A DNA stretch of 64,000 nt from Glutinoglossum americanum (Eukaryota > Ascomycota > Geoglossomycetes > Geoglossales > Geoglossaceae). The translations under genes and the position numbers were made by a program. Where the stretch lies: the NCBI GenBank assembly GCA_020080175.1, contig JAGHQL010000082.1, positions 49,351-113,350 of the forward strand, given 5' to 3'. The notes under the pieces are model-generated. The model was given only the letters and a program-made list of their open reading frames with translations. It did not search any database and was not told the DNA's origin. Below are positions 35,031-46,280 of the stretch, in pieces. The stretch's first letter is position 1; each line of letters begins with the position of its first letter.

Positions 35031-37775
35031 ATGTCGTTTTTCGGGTTCGATGCGACTCTTCCACGAGATCGTGGTCATCCGACGAATGCACCAGGTTTTG
35101 GGCAAGCTCCAGATCCATTTGCAGGCATCTCTCGAGGCTTGGAGGACAATGATGATGATGCGTAAGTTCGGAATGAGTGGTGCGAATAGTACTCGCTAAC
35201 ATCTATAACTTGACATTAGTATCGATTTTGAGGAAACTTATGACGGTCTTGGTGACAATCTCGACGAGACAGATGACGCTTTCAACGATGATACGTTCGG
35301 TGGTGGCGATGGCTCTCAAAAACCGGTTGGGAAGGACTTTGATTTTTTCGGCCAGACTGCAAAGGTGTCCGATGCAATCAACGAGGAGCAGCTTCTTTTC
35401 AACCGTCAGCAGCCGCCTCCAAAATCCGTGTCAGCCATCGCTGCGAGCCCTCGAGAGACTCAGGCGAAGCCCTTGAAAACAGGATATGAGAAGTACAAAC
35501 AGCCCGGTAACATCCCAGATCTTCAAGTGAATGAGAGCCTTTGGGGGGCACCATCAAAGAAAACAACAGCGACTGCAAAGGTTGGTGAGGAAGAGATCAC
35601 ACATCAACGACATCATTCAGCCTCAAGAAAGAAGATGATGAGTCTGGAGGAAGTTGAAGCAGCTATGCGGAGTAAAAAACCCGTTGCCAAGGTCGCACCG
35701 CGGCAGCCACCCACAGCCGCTGCGCCGGCACAGCAGCAACTACCATCAGCGATTCCTCTACAACAGCAAGTGCCAGCACCCCCCGCACAACAACCACAGA
35801 TGATTCCACAGCAGCAACTCCCACAGGGACCCCGGTTCCCACAGCCATCTCGAACTGAGATGCCGGTGTATGCTGCGCAACAGCCTCCGCAGGCTGTCCA
35901 CCGCCAGTCAGTCACGCCTACGCATACAGGGGCTAGTCGTCCTCCGCCCCCTCCCCGGCAGATACTCCAAAATCCGAATCGCCAGCAGCAACACTCCGGT
36001 CCGCGTAATCTCCCTTACCAACAACCTGCGCCATCAGTCATACCAGGCGGACTGCCGCCTCATGCTAGTCTTGCACCACTCCCGCAACAGCTCCTCCATC
36101 TTTCTGAGGAAGAGAGGACCGCTTTTCTAATAGAAGACGCGAAGCGTGCGAAGCGCAACCACAAGATCCACCTTCTTTCGAAAGATAATGGCCTTATGAC
36201 TCCCCAAGACAAGAACTTTATAACTCGCATCCAATTGCAGCAGCTTGTAACCGCGACTGGGAACCCCAACGAATCCGGAACGGATGCCGCGTTGATGGAG
36301 GACTTCTATTACCAGGTCCACAATCAGATCCGTGGTGGTCCCAGACAGAATCCTCACCAACCCCTTAATTCCTTTGCCCAGACCTATCTATTTAGGACTG
36401 ATGGGACACCTGGCGGAGTAGCTGGTAGGAGGCAGCATCGAGGTGGCGACAATCACATGCAGAGAATGGAACAACAAGTTCAACGAGCCGTTGAGGCAAG
36501 CAAAGCGCGGCCCAAGAACAATCAACTGGTCTTAGAGGGTAGCCTGGGAAAGATATCTTTCAGCAATGCCAAAACCCCTAAACCACTCCTAAACTTCAAG
36601 CGGACAGAGATCAGTAACGACCCAAACCGCCCGCATCACGCAGGGAGAGGACCGCAATCCGCCTTTAGCGCTGGGGATAGAAAGAGTGTACTTCATGCGA
36701 TAGAGCAGGCTTACGATACCCTGATGCAGATCGAGGATCATGAGCGCTATATGCCTCTATTGACAGATGGAAGCGACCCGACTGTTGTCCAGCGGCATAT
36801 GGAATGGAAGCAAAAGATGCAGAATCTTAACAAAAAGCTATGGGAAGAATTGAAGATAATGGACCCAATCGTACCCGAGTAAGTGCAAACTTTGAAGTTC
36901 CTGCGAGTCCAGAGTCTGACCCCAAACTCACTCCCGACAGTGCAGCATCACCACACCCATTTATTGCCTTCCTCTCCTATGCCAAAGGCAAAAAGGCTAT
37001 TCCTCGTATCTTTCGCCATATAGACCAAGACCAGCGCGTCATTATTCTTACGATGATCGTTGTTTTCCTCGGCTCTCTTGACGTTGTCCGCTTCGCTCAA
37101 CTTCAGCCCGGTGAACTCCAGCTGCCAACTGCGGTCCGAGAGGAAGTGGAGCTTTTCTCTCAAGCCGTGATGCCGAGCCTATTCGCCTACGTAAATGAGG
37201 CCCCATTGAATATTGTAGTTGGGCTACTAGGGATCATTTGGGAGAGAGTGAACGTACAAGCCATAGCCAAAACGAAAATTGGGTTGGGTATCTTGACAAT
37301 GTTCTTCAGCCGCGGCGAATTGATCAGGCAAGCTGGAGATGGAGATGAGAGGGAGTGGGAGTCATGGTAGGTTTACAACAGTGATCTGTGATATTCTATT
37401 GATCTATACCAATGACGAACGAGAAGGAGTGCGATGTATAACCGTATCTTTGACACTCTCGAGTCCTGCCTGGGACAAATTTTTCCTCCATCCATCAATT
37501 CGGCCGAGGATATGTATGTCTGGCAATTCCTAGCAGCCCTTGGGGTTGGGGCAACGCCTGAACAGCAGCAGAGATTGGTCATGGCTGTAAAGTAAGACTT
37601 CGACCCCACAGTTTTGCTAGAGACAGAGGTCTAACTGAGCTGCTCCCCTAGGGATCGCGTTATGGAGACAGTAAACCAGAGCAAAACCCTCCCACCTGAG
37701 ATGGGTACTCAGAAATTAGGAAATGTCAACCTATTCATGAGGTCGATCGGGTTAGATGTTGGACTACTTGGTTGA
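35031..37775 (+). CDS. PAT1: mRNA decapping activator Pat1
   Basis: Five exons (35031-35161, 35220-36878, 36941-37366, 37427-37591, 37652-37775) give 834 aa. Pat1 links deadenylated mRNA to decapping by binding Lsm1-7 and Dhh1 in the cytoplasm and P-bodies. The N-terminus MSFFGFDATLPRDRG is the family signature. An acidic stretch (DNLDETDDAFNDDTFGG) and the ESLWGAP motif follow. Residues about 204-320 are a Gln/Pro-rich disordered region. The conserved middle has DFYYQVHNQIRGG, and the C-terminal alpha-helical Pat-C domain begins near ASPHPFIAFLSYAKGKK and ends with NLFMRSIGLDVGLLG. Introns are 58, 62, 60 and 60 nt and all are needed to keep frame. Confidence 0.95.
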
Positions 37776-39567
37776 GTAATTCGGGGCTTCATCAAGAGCA
37801 GACAAAGCTTAGAGGCAGACTTGAAGCGGAACAATTCTGCGTCACTATCGCGACTGTGGTTTCGTCCGGTACACCCGGTGCTCGCAACCATCACGTCGAA
37901 AACAACCTCAGTTATTTTTTTTGTGCGCCAGCGCCACGAAGACTTGTCACAAACGAGGCAGGGAAATTAGTTACATGAATGCTATGGGAGACAGTTTTTG
38001 CAGTTTGTTTACAGAGGTGTTACTTTCGATTGAGCATAATGATGCTCCACATTCTTGGTCATGGTGGGTTGCTGCATAGCGTATGTGCTACGGTTTCCAT
38101 AAACGGTTTACTTGGATTCGATAAGTACTTCGAAACTTGTTGCTGCAACTCGGGGGGGATGCTAGCCCTTTGGAGAGACGTTGATCTCCGACCGCTTATT
38201 GCTACAATCAAGATAAAAAAAAAATGGCTGGGGGAAGGGTGAGTGAGGTAGTGGGAACAAAAGGGCTCTTAGTGGTAGCAGCTAATTGGGAATGTGTGAT
38301 TGTGGTTGCCTCTTATGATGTTGGTGATGGGGGAGAAACTCTTTGGTCGAGCAGTAACGGGCAGCACTACAGGAAATACTGTTTGGTGGACATAGCTCGG
38401 GGAGTAGATGGGTCAAGGGACAGTGAACGTAGAGCAAATGAACTCGTCGACGGCCACTTTCGAGAATATGTAAATCAAAAGGGAAAGGTCTTGTTATGCA
38501 ATGTTTTACAGACTCCAAACCTAGGGGTACTTATTCAAAAACCACGGCTTCCTTTGCTGGAGCCCAATGATATGCCTATTTATTAGAACAGTACAGGAAC
38601 CAACCCGCCTTAGGAGTTCAAATTGGCTCAGGAGGCCTCAATAAGACCAGTAGTTAGATGGGCCATAGGCTATATGGCGCCGTGAAAACACAAAGTTGAA
38701 GCGTACCGCCCCCTCGAATACAAGATCGCGATCCGAGAGTCATGCCCGGCGATGTGTGTGTGGCGTCGGTCCCGAAGAATCTGACATGTTGGTATTTATG
38801 CGTATAAAACGGCGGACAGCTCAGGCTCCGATGCACTCCACTAGTTTGGATAGTTATCACCAAAAGTAACATCCAAGGAGAATAGAAAACATCATCCAAT
38901 TCGCAGTGTAAGTAGAGAAATCATGTTTCTTTCCGGTGCGGCGTTGCGTCCCACGGCACCCAAAATCACGCTTCGAACGCCAGAAGGCATATAACCCATC
39001 CTAGGCCTCCTTACATTAACCCGGCAATTTGGCGCAAGTAAACCTGACGCAGGAGCCCACCAAGTCTGACCGCCACGTCCACAGTTCGAATCTTGCCACA
39101 CGAAAAAAAAAAAAAAATAACGACAACCCATACAAAAATAACTCCACCGAGGGGCCTTGGGATCTATAATCTTAAATGAATAAATAGCCAAACGAGCGAC
39201 CAGCCAACCAACCAGCAACTACGACAAAGGATGTAGGATGAAGAAAGGGGATCCAACCCAAGTACACTCTGAACCTTTTTTAGTTCCTCTCTCCATTGCG
39301 GGGCGCGGGGGGATTGCCAATTCTAGTTTTATTTCCCCGAGGAAGAGGCGGCCGGTATTAACACGCAGGACTAGAGGCCGTGGGAAAGATGCGAACTTGT
39401 GAGATTGGTAAATATAAGCGCTGGAAGGTAGTTCATGGCGCAATGCCTTCAAAGGAACTAGGTTGCCTACCGAACGACGCCTTGAGATGGAAAAACACGA
39501 CCTCTATTTCACGCGGTTGGGAGTTGAACCTCCGAAGTTCCTTCCCACCCCCACCCCTCTCATTTCA
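37776..39567. other. intergenic region without recognisable gene
   Basis: This 1.8-kb stretch follows PAT1. Open frames up to 120 codons occur (for example at 38224-38586) but show no family motif or plausible splicing partners. It contains a run of about 15 A near 39103-39117. I could not assign function to any part. Confidence 0.45.
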
Positions 39568-39801
39568 CTATTTCTTCCCTCCCAGCGTTAACCGCCTTGA
39601 TTTCTTCCGCCCAGATGACCTTTCCTCCACACTACCGGCACTAGTGGGTACAACCGTATCTCTCTGGTGCTCCTCGTCCTCACGCTTGCTTCGGGAATGT
39701 CTTGCGCACTCAGCGAGGACGTCGTCGAGATATATGTTGTTGGGATGGGTGGGGGTGAGCTCTGCTGCCGGGTAGAAGATCTCGGTGAAGCGGGATTGCA
39801 T
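39568..39801 (-). CDS. small hypothetical protein
   Basis: This is a possible 77-aa protein of unknown function. The start was taken at the ATG at 39801, giving MQSRFTEIFYPAAELTP; the frame stays open to 39855 and beyond, so an upstream exon is possible. The first half (EIFYP, HPNNIYLDDVLAECARH) looks like structured coding sequence. The second half is charged and Ser/Arg/Lys-rich, ending in RRLTLGGKK, which could act as a nuclear signal. It lies downstream of DBR1 on the same strand. No family is recognised; it could be spurious. Confidence 0.35.
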   Translation of the reverse strand: MQSRFTEIFYPAAELTPTHPNNIYLDDVLAECARHSRSKREDEEHQRDTVVPTSAGSVEERSSGRKKSRRLTLGGKK

Positions 39802-40369
39802 CGGTCTTTTTGGGCTCCTGAGAGATACGCCTAAACGGGAAAGCAATAAAGCCACTTATCGAAATCTATTTGGGGTATCCCGAACTAAAGATACTGATGG
39901 TCGGAAAGACGCATAGAGATGTTTCCAGACGGAGGGGAGAGAACGGGTAAATAAAGCAATCCGCATGTTTAAAGGCTCACACACAGGCAAACTGTCGCGT
40001 TCTCGGACCTCATCCCGTGCATACGTCCGTCCATTCCCACTACGGGAATGTAAGGGTGATTGAAATGGGGCAAATGGCTCCAGGCACCGACGAATGGGGA
40101 ATGGAGAAAGAGGCGAGATCCGATACCTGAGACATCGCACTCGACAGTTCCTGGAATAGGTTTCAACTTGCGAGGACAGCTGACAGAGAAGCGCGGGCGA
40201 TGTAGAGAGGAGGGGAGGAGAGGGAGTTTAAAAAAAATCTTCGTGATGTCACGCGGGTGCGAGGTCTACTGTGCAGAGGACCGAGCGCTGTGCTATACGT
40301 CATTACGCATAATCAGTTGGCCCGAGCGGGAGCTTCGTTGGATTCTTTGGATTGGGCTTGCTACGGACA
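39802..40369. other. intergenic region downstream of DBR1
   Basis: Only short frames are present. The minus-strand frames at 39856-40140 and 39969-40166 might hold a first exon of the small hypothetical gene but give no supporting homology or clear splice pairing. Confidence 0.35.
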
Positions 40370-42178
40370 TCACCATCCTCCGCGACCCCTTCCTCTACCC
40401 CTTCCTCTCCCTCTACCGCCACCACCGCCGCCACCGCCTCTCCCTCCCCAGCTTCCTCCTCGGTCTCTGCGGGAACCCCTCTGCCCCGCCATTGGCCCTC
40501 TCTCCGCCCTCTGTCTCCGATCGTCCTCACTAGCGAAGAATTTGTTTTCAATACCGACTAAGTCACAAAATGCCTGCGTCTGAGGGTTGTTATACTCCTC
40601 GGGCGCCCCAGGGGTGCTGGTGGGATCGGTTTGGGATTGAACAGGCGCGGTGATAACGAAATTCTCCGGTATCACCATCTTGCCGGATCGAACGAGGTTT
40701 TGTTCCACCCATTGTTCTTCCCGCTCGATTTCGCTCAGGTATGCTGCTTCTCCGCGATTCGGAGGCACGCTAGCGCTCGGGTTTCCGAGGACAAGTTCGG
40801 AGGCGAATACGCGTGTTACTGCAAGCCATTCCTTGTCATACTCGAGTCTAAGCTTACTCTCTTCTCTCGGAGCCTCTCCCTGAGAAACGCTGACCGGCTC
40901 GACTTCCATGATTTGGAGAAATTCGCGTCCTGGTAGGCATTTATCTAATGCTAAAAACCTAGTGAGCCTATTTGTGATTTGTGGGGGAGGAGGCAGATGT
41001 AATGCGGGTTTCGAAGGCTGAGTTTCGGGTCGATGGAATGATGCGGGCAGTTGTTCTCTGAGCGATTTGGGGACCTCCTGCGGCGACGGTTTTCCATTTT
41101 TGTCCGCATTATCCGCTGGTGCGGTTGTGTCAACGTCATCCATATCAAGGATGATTTCCTCATCGTTGTGTACTTTCCCTACATGCTCTTGCGCTTCCGA
41201 CGGCTTTATCACTTCCCAATCTAGATCCAGATCGATCTCCTCTTTATTTTTCATGTCTTGTCCCCCAGGTTTACTGGTTAGCCCTGGGATCCCGTGCACA
41301 AAGTCGTGTTGCAGGCTTTTATCGTGCTCTACCATAGCGGAGTACTTCACGTGCATGTGTGCTGAGAGCCAGTACGCAGGCCTCAGTCGGTCCAGAACGT
41401 ATTTCGCCGCCTTACTGCCAAGCGTACCGGCTTTGGAATCTGACAGGAAGTGCTTTTTTTTTCGAAATAGCGTATCATAATCGCCATTCATCTCAATCCC
41501 ATTAGGCCAGTCATGACTTAGTCCAATGTCAACTTGGGTCCGGATCTGGAGTAGTTTTCGCACATCTAGCTCCCGAACATGGTATATAGATCTCTCGTCA
41601 TCGCTACTGTAGGGGAGGCGCTCGTAGTGTGGTTTCCTATAGTTATACCCTTTCCATATCCCCGATAAGCCAGCGATACGGAGAGGGCCTAGCCGAACAA
41701 CGTTGGCAGCACCAAGGTAGTAAATATTAGGAGCCGCCCAGCCTCCGTAGTACAATTCCCACATGTGGCTGCTAGCCTCATGGTTACCACCGATGAAAAT
41801 AGTCAGATATGGCGCCGCTCGTATCCCACTATAGTATTCGTGGAAGTCTCCAATCTGGCGATATTTGACCGGACATGCCATACAGTTGAGGTCCTTGGCA
41901 TTACGGACTGCCTAGATATCCCTTGTAAGTATCAGACTCCGGAGCATGGAAGAAACAGAGCGATCTACCTGGAAGTCTCCGCCGATGATGGCGAGGTCGA
42001 CACCATCCCAGCCATTAATCTCGCACGACCTTTTGATAGATGCATAGATAGCGTTGAGAGTTCCGTGGCCCTTTGCGCGGTTTGTTAGCCACGACTAAAG
42101 GCGACATACTCCGATACTACTTACACAGCCTTCTACAGCTACCCGGAGCCCGCTCTTTCGTAGCAACTGAGTCCCCAT
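40370..42178 (-). CDS. DBR1: lariat debranching enzyme Dbr1
   Basis: Three exons (42125-42178, 41969-42070, 40370-41911) give 565 aa. Dbr1 is the metallophosphoesterase that cuts the 2'-5' bond of excised intron lariats in the nucleus. Metal-site motifs in order are VEGCGHGTLN (the Dbr1-type Cys and His, joined across intron 1), IIGGDFQ, FIGGNHE, LSHDWP and LSAHMHVKYSA. The C-terminal domain contains TRFLALDKCLPGREFLQIME, typical of the family. The protein ends in a long Arg/Gly-rich tail (RGGSWGGRGG, then repeated GR), which yeast Dbr1 lacks. Start at 42178 gives a short N-terminal extension before the first beta strand (LRVAVEGC). It diverges from the Rpr2/Snm1 gene. Confidence 0.95.
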
Positions 42179-42558
42179 CGAAGACTAACTATTTCAAGTA
42201 TCTGTGGGGTTTTGTTTTGTTTGATGAATACACTCAAGTGATTGTCAGATGCAAATTCAGAGACGGATTTCCTTCAATTTAAATACCACGAAGCTGCTAA
42301 GTAGTGTACACTGCAAATGGGTGACAGTAAACAAAACTGAATCATAATCCTATACGACATAAGTGAGTCAAATTCGTGTATCGTCTTGACGACCAAGATG
42401 GGTTGCCGCGATTACATAATACAAGTCCTTGGATCAATTCGGTCGCCGCCATCGTTCTTTTAGTCACTACAAGCTACCTGAGTACCTGCTGAGGGTTGTG
42501 TGTTCGGGATCTTGGCTCAGGCTTCCCATTCACCACTCGCCTCATTCATAATTCCCCA
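42179..42558. promoter_or_regulatory. divergent promoter region DBR1 / Rpr2-Snm1 gene
   Basis: The 380 bp between two start codons of RNA-processing genes must serve as a shared upstream region. No specific factor site is called. Confidence 0.5.
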
Positions 42559-43200
42559 ATGGCGCCAGATTCGGTGGTTCCTCACCTTCGTTACCTGAAT
42601 GACGCTGCGCATCTACTTTCCATCGAGTCTCCGGCTGTCTCTGCCCATTTATTGTCCCAGTACAACAAACTTACTTTCGAGGGCGAACTAAATCCTTCAG
42701 ATGCCAGAAAAAGGAGTGTTTGCGGGGCATGCGGCAATATTATGATTCCTGGATGGACATGCCATGTTCGTCGGAAGGGTGAGGAATCTAGGAGAAGCTT
42801 GAGGGGACCACCGACGAAGGGACCGAAGAGCGAGTCGAGAGGTGCAGCACCTGGCCCGGCCCTGCAAACTGACAAGGTTGAGATGAAAGTGGAATATGAA
42901 TGTCGGCTATGTGGTCGCACGACCCGGCAAATCTTGCCGAAGAAACCCCCTCTTAAAAGGCCTGCGAGACTTGCAGCACTTTCTTCGGTACCTTCCCGGT
43001 TGATGGCAAGCCCTTCAACACTGACGAGGAATTCGGACTTGGATGCGGCCAAACCGATCCCAGCAAATGCCAGCAGCAAAAAAAGGGCAAAGGCAAGAAA
43101 GCAGGGAGGGCTGCAAGCACTTCTGGCGAAGAAGAAGGAAGAGGGTGAACAGGTGGGAGATTTTGGACTCGATCTGATGGATCTCATGAAAAAGACATGA
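42559..43200 (+). CDS. RNase P/MRP protein subunit, Rpr2/Snm1/Rpp21 family
   Basis: A single exon gives 213 aa from the ATG at 42559; the frame extends upstream but only through a non-ATG codon. The N-terminal helices (HLRYLNDAAHLLSI, SAHLLSQYNKLTF) and two CxxC pairs (CGACGNIMIPGWTC and CRLCGRTTRQ) form the zinc ribbon of the Rpr2/Rpp21/Snm1 family, which is part of the RNases that mature tRNA 5' ends or rRNA. The C-terminal 80 residues are basic and Lys/Ala-rich and probably contact RNA. Sequence alone does not separate an RNase P (Rpr2) from an RNase MRP (Snm1) role. It is transcribed in the same direction as ZPR1, 178 bp downstream. Confidence 0.85.
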   Translation: MAPDSVVPHLRYLNDAAHLLSIESPAVSAHLLSQYNKLTFEGELNPSDARKRSVCGACGNIMIPGWTCHVRRKGEESRRSLRGPPTKGPKSESRGAAPGPALQTDKVEMKVEYECRLCGRTTRQILPKKPPLKRPARLAALSSVPSRLMASPSTLTRNSDLDAAKPIPANASSKKRAKARKQGGLQALLAKKKEEGEQVGDFGLDLMDLMKKT

Positions 43201-43378
43201 ATTACAGTTACTACATCCGCGTGATACAGGGATTGAATCCTTAGCGGTTGGGGCTCTGCGATGAGGCTCCGCACCCCGCCAACATTGCAGCCGCAAAATT
43301 CTGCGGCATTCTTCGCCCCACCAGGAAAGCGGGTTGGAATCAAAACAGACCGCGGTGCTCTCATTCACAACTGCCATC

Positions 43379-44942
43379 ATGTCGCCCAACGCGGCACCCA
43401 CTCCGCGCCCAGATCTCTTTGAAGATGTCGGTAAGAGAGTCGAAAAATTGAGTTCCGACCAAAATGGCGCGGCTGGTTCTCCTACCAACCCCAAGGTGAC
43501 GGACCCGGATACAGGGACTGACCAAAAGATGGTGGATGAAATCGACAGCCTATGCATGAACTGTCAGGAAGAAGTGAGTTTCAGCTAGCTCTTCCTAGTT
43601 TCACAATAGTTAAACACTGTCAATATCAGGGCACCACACGATTACTCCTCACGCGTATACCGTATTTTAAAGAGATTATTCTCATGTCGTTCTACTGTCC
43701 ACACTGTCATTTCAGAAACAACGATATTCAATCAGCAGGAGAGATCCAACAACGTGGCTGTAGGTATGTCTTCAAGGCCTCCGACATGGAGGACCTCTCG
43801 AGACAAGTTATTAGAAGCGATACAGCCACCGTTAGGATAACAGAACTGGACTTGGAGATACCGCCTGGGCGGGGCCAACTAACAAATATCGAGGGTCTTT
43901 TGAGAGGCATTGTGGACGGTCTGATGCAACAAGTTCAGATGGTCGAGCAACCTGAGCTTCACGACATTCTTAATTCCACAAGTCTCAAGGGCAGACAGAT
44001 GCTAGCCGGCGAATCTTTTCCATTTACATTAGAGATTGACGATCCGGCGGGTAATTCTTTTATTCAGCCATCTGTAATCCCAGAGCCCGATGGGAAATAC
44101 GTTCGTTCTGAGTATGATAGAACTTCCCAGCAGAACCAAGAACTTTCTCTCACCGACACTACGCGTGGCGTGGAGGGCGCTAGCCCTACCGTCGGTGCTG
44201 TAAGAGAAGGAAAAGGGCTTACTACCGACAGCGACATTGTGCCCGACGAGGTCTACACTTTCCCAGCTAGTTGTCCAGGATGTAGTAGACCATGTGCTAC
44301 GAATATGAAGATGGTTGAGATCCCTCATTTTAAAAATGTTGTCATCATGAGTACAGTCTGTGAGAGCTGTGGCTGTGAGTTTGATATGCTCTAGATCTTG
44401 AAACGCTAACTAATTGCTCACTAGATCGTAGCAATGAGGTGAAGACTGGTGGAGAGGTACCCTCCAAAGGACGCCGAATCGTGCTCGAAGTCGAGGATGC
44501 TGAGGATCTCGGTCGAGATGTCCTCAAGTCGGAGTCATGTCATTTGTCGTCCCCTGAATTAGCGCTTAGTGTGCAACCCGGTACCCTTGGCGGCCGTTTC
44601 ACGACAGTCGAGGGCCTCCTGACCCAGATCCGAGATGACCTCCATTCGAATATCTATGACATGGGTGATAGAACGCACGCATCCATTCCTGGAGACTCTC
44701 TAGATGAAGAGACTAAACGCACGTGGGAAAGTTTTTTTGCCGACCTTGACCTGGCGATCAAGGCGGAAAAGAAGTTTACTATTGTATTGGAAGATCCGCT
44801 GGCCGCTAGCTATGTGCAAAGCCTCACTGCGCCCGACCCGGATCCTCAATTGACTATAGAGGATTATGATCGTACTGACGAGGAGGAGGAAGATCTAGGC
44901 CTAAAGGATATGAAGGTGGATGACTATGAAGAGGGTGTTTAG
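43379..44942 (+). CDS. ZPR1: zinc finger protein Zpr1
   Basis: Three exons (43379-43573, 43630-44374, 44425-44942) give 485 aa. Zpr1 binds elongation factor eEF1A and is a dedicated folding factor for it; it shuttles between cytoplasm and nucleus. The protein has the duplicated ZPR1 layout: zinc finger 1 is CMNCQEE with CPHC and the linking strand IPYFKEIILMSF; zinc finger 2 is CPGC with CESCGY and IPHFKNVVIMST. Each finger is followed by an alpha/beta A/B domain (LTNIEGLLRGIVDGL and FTTVEGLLTQIRDDL). Intron 1 lies inside finger 1 and intron 2 right after the last Cys of finger 2. The C-terminus is acidic. Confidence 0.97.
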
Positions 44943-45565
44943 GGTGAAGGAGAACATACGCAGAATTTGGAGAGCTAATAAGAGATAGAAATGGCAACCG
45001 AAGCTGCTACAGGACGGACCGAAATTTCGGGGTTAATGTCGCTGCGGGAACTTAATATGGGGACAGTACTTTATCGAACTTAGTTAGCCGTTTTCCACTT
45101 TCCAACAGCATAAGACGGGAGATTCAATTTTAAGTTCGAGAGTTGGCCAAGGATATCAATGCCGTTGCCTTCTACTTCTCACTACCCCGTCCACGATGTC
45201 CACTTCCTTTTCTTGCATACGGAGAAAAAAAGGTCTTGAAAATCCGCTCATTATTGCGGGTATATCCTCCGGGGGTTATAGACTAGATGTTCAATCTGAA
45301 TATACGGAATAAGTCGGTGGAGCTTAAATCTAGGGCATTTATTTTTTTAGTGGTAAACTAGAGGTGTTGTTAGTTAGACATATTCTCCATTTTTGTGTAT
45401 AGGCTAAGGCATGGAAATTCACCATAGCTATATTCCTTCAAAGAAACCCCCAAGTAGTGAAGCAAAATATTGTGGGGGGGGCAGTGCTTTGCAGCCATCC
45501 TCTACAGCGAATCCCCTAAACTCCAACGCCATGCCAAACGATAAAGGGAGCCGAGAGAGGGTTTT
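44943..45565. other. convergent 3' intergenic region
   Basis: The 623 bp lie between the stop codons of ZPR1 and the cyclophilin gene. No coding or RNA feature was identified. Confidence 0.45.
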
Positions 45566-46280
45566 TCACTGCTGGTCTGCTAGCGGGTTCGCATGGATCG
45601 TCACACTCTTGATATGCACCGGCTCCTTCGGCCGATACTTCCTATCCCCCTCCAGGGCCTCCAAGGCCACAAGCGTCGTATCCGCTCCCTCGATGACCTA
45701 TCTCCCCGCACGCATCAAAAGCCGCCCTCACTACGAAAGGGCGGAGAAAGAAAGAAAAAAACCCAGAAATCCCACTCACCCTCCCGAACACCGTGTTCTT
45801 CCCGTCTAAGTGCCCCGCCGCCGCATACGCAATGAAGAACTGGCTCCCGTTCGTCCCGGGGCCTTTGTTCGCCATGCTCACGATTCCGCGCGCGTTGTGC
45901 CGGAGAGCGGGGCGGATCTCGTCGTCGAAGACGGTGCCCCAGATGCTGGTGCCGCCTTTGCCTTTGCCGGTTGGGTCGCCGCCTTGGATCATGAAGCCCG
46001 GGATGTTGCGGTGGAAGAGGGTATTATTGTAGTAGGAGGAGGCGCAGAGGGCGAGGAAGTTCTTTAGGTAAGGGGAGGTTAGATCTTGTATTTTTTTTTT
46101 TTTTGGGTGGGATGACAGATGAGTGCTTACTTCTGCTGTCTTGGGTACGCTTTCGCAGAAGATTTCGATTTTGAGGTCGCCGACATCGGTGTGGAGCTGC
46201 GGGAGGAACCCCAGGACTTAGTATCTGCTGTATTGGAGTGTATATTGAACTGCGGATGGTCGACTCACTGTGACAGACAT
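45566..46280 (-). CDS. cyp10: cyclophilin-type peptidyl-prolyl isomerase (PPIL3/Cyp10-like)
   Basis: Four exons (46269-46280, 46131-46196, 45780-46061, 45566-45697) give 163 aa, the size of a single-domain PPIL3-like cyclophilin. It starts [18 protein letters not shown], typical of this subgroup, whose human member is found in spliceosomes. Active-site segments are [20 protein letters not shown] (with the catalytic Arg) and [14 protein letters not shown]. The last exon gives [15 protein letters not shown] and a C-terminus with [11 protein letters not shown]. The first exon has only 12 nt (four codons). Introns are 72, 69 and 82 nt. The spliceosomal role is inferred from the family. Confidence 0.94.

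Noticed and set aside
35613-35915. Cysteine/glycine-rich minus-strand frame
   Set aside because: It is the antisense of the Gln/Pro-rich part of PAT1 (CAG/CCA codons read backwards).
38224-38586. 120-codon plus-strand frame
   Set aside because: No family motif, low-complexity start after an A-run and no supporting splice structure.
39060-39110. TTCGAATC resembling a tRNA T loop
   Set aside because: The flanking bases do not pair into a T stem and there is no matching acceptor or D arm.
40303-40583. Proline-, glycine- or Ser/Thr-rich open frames in several registers
   Set aside because: They are other-frame readings of the Arg/Gly repeat at the end of DBR1 and have no start context or homology.
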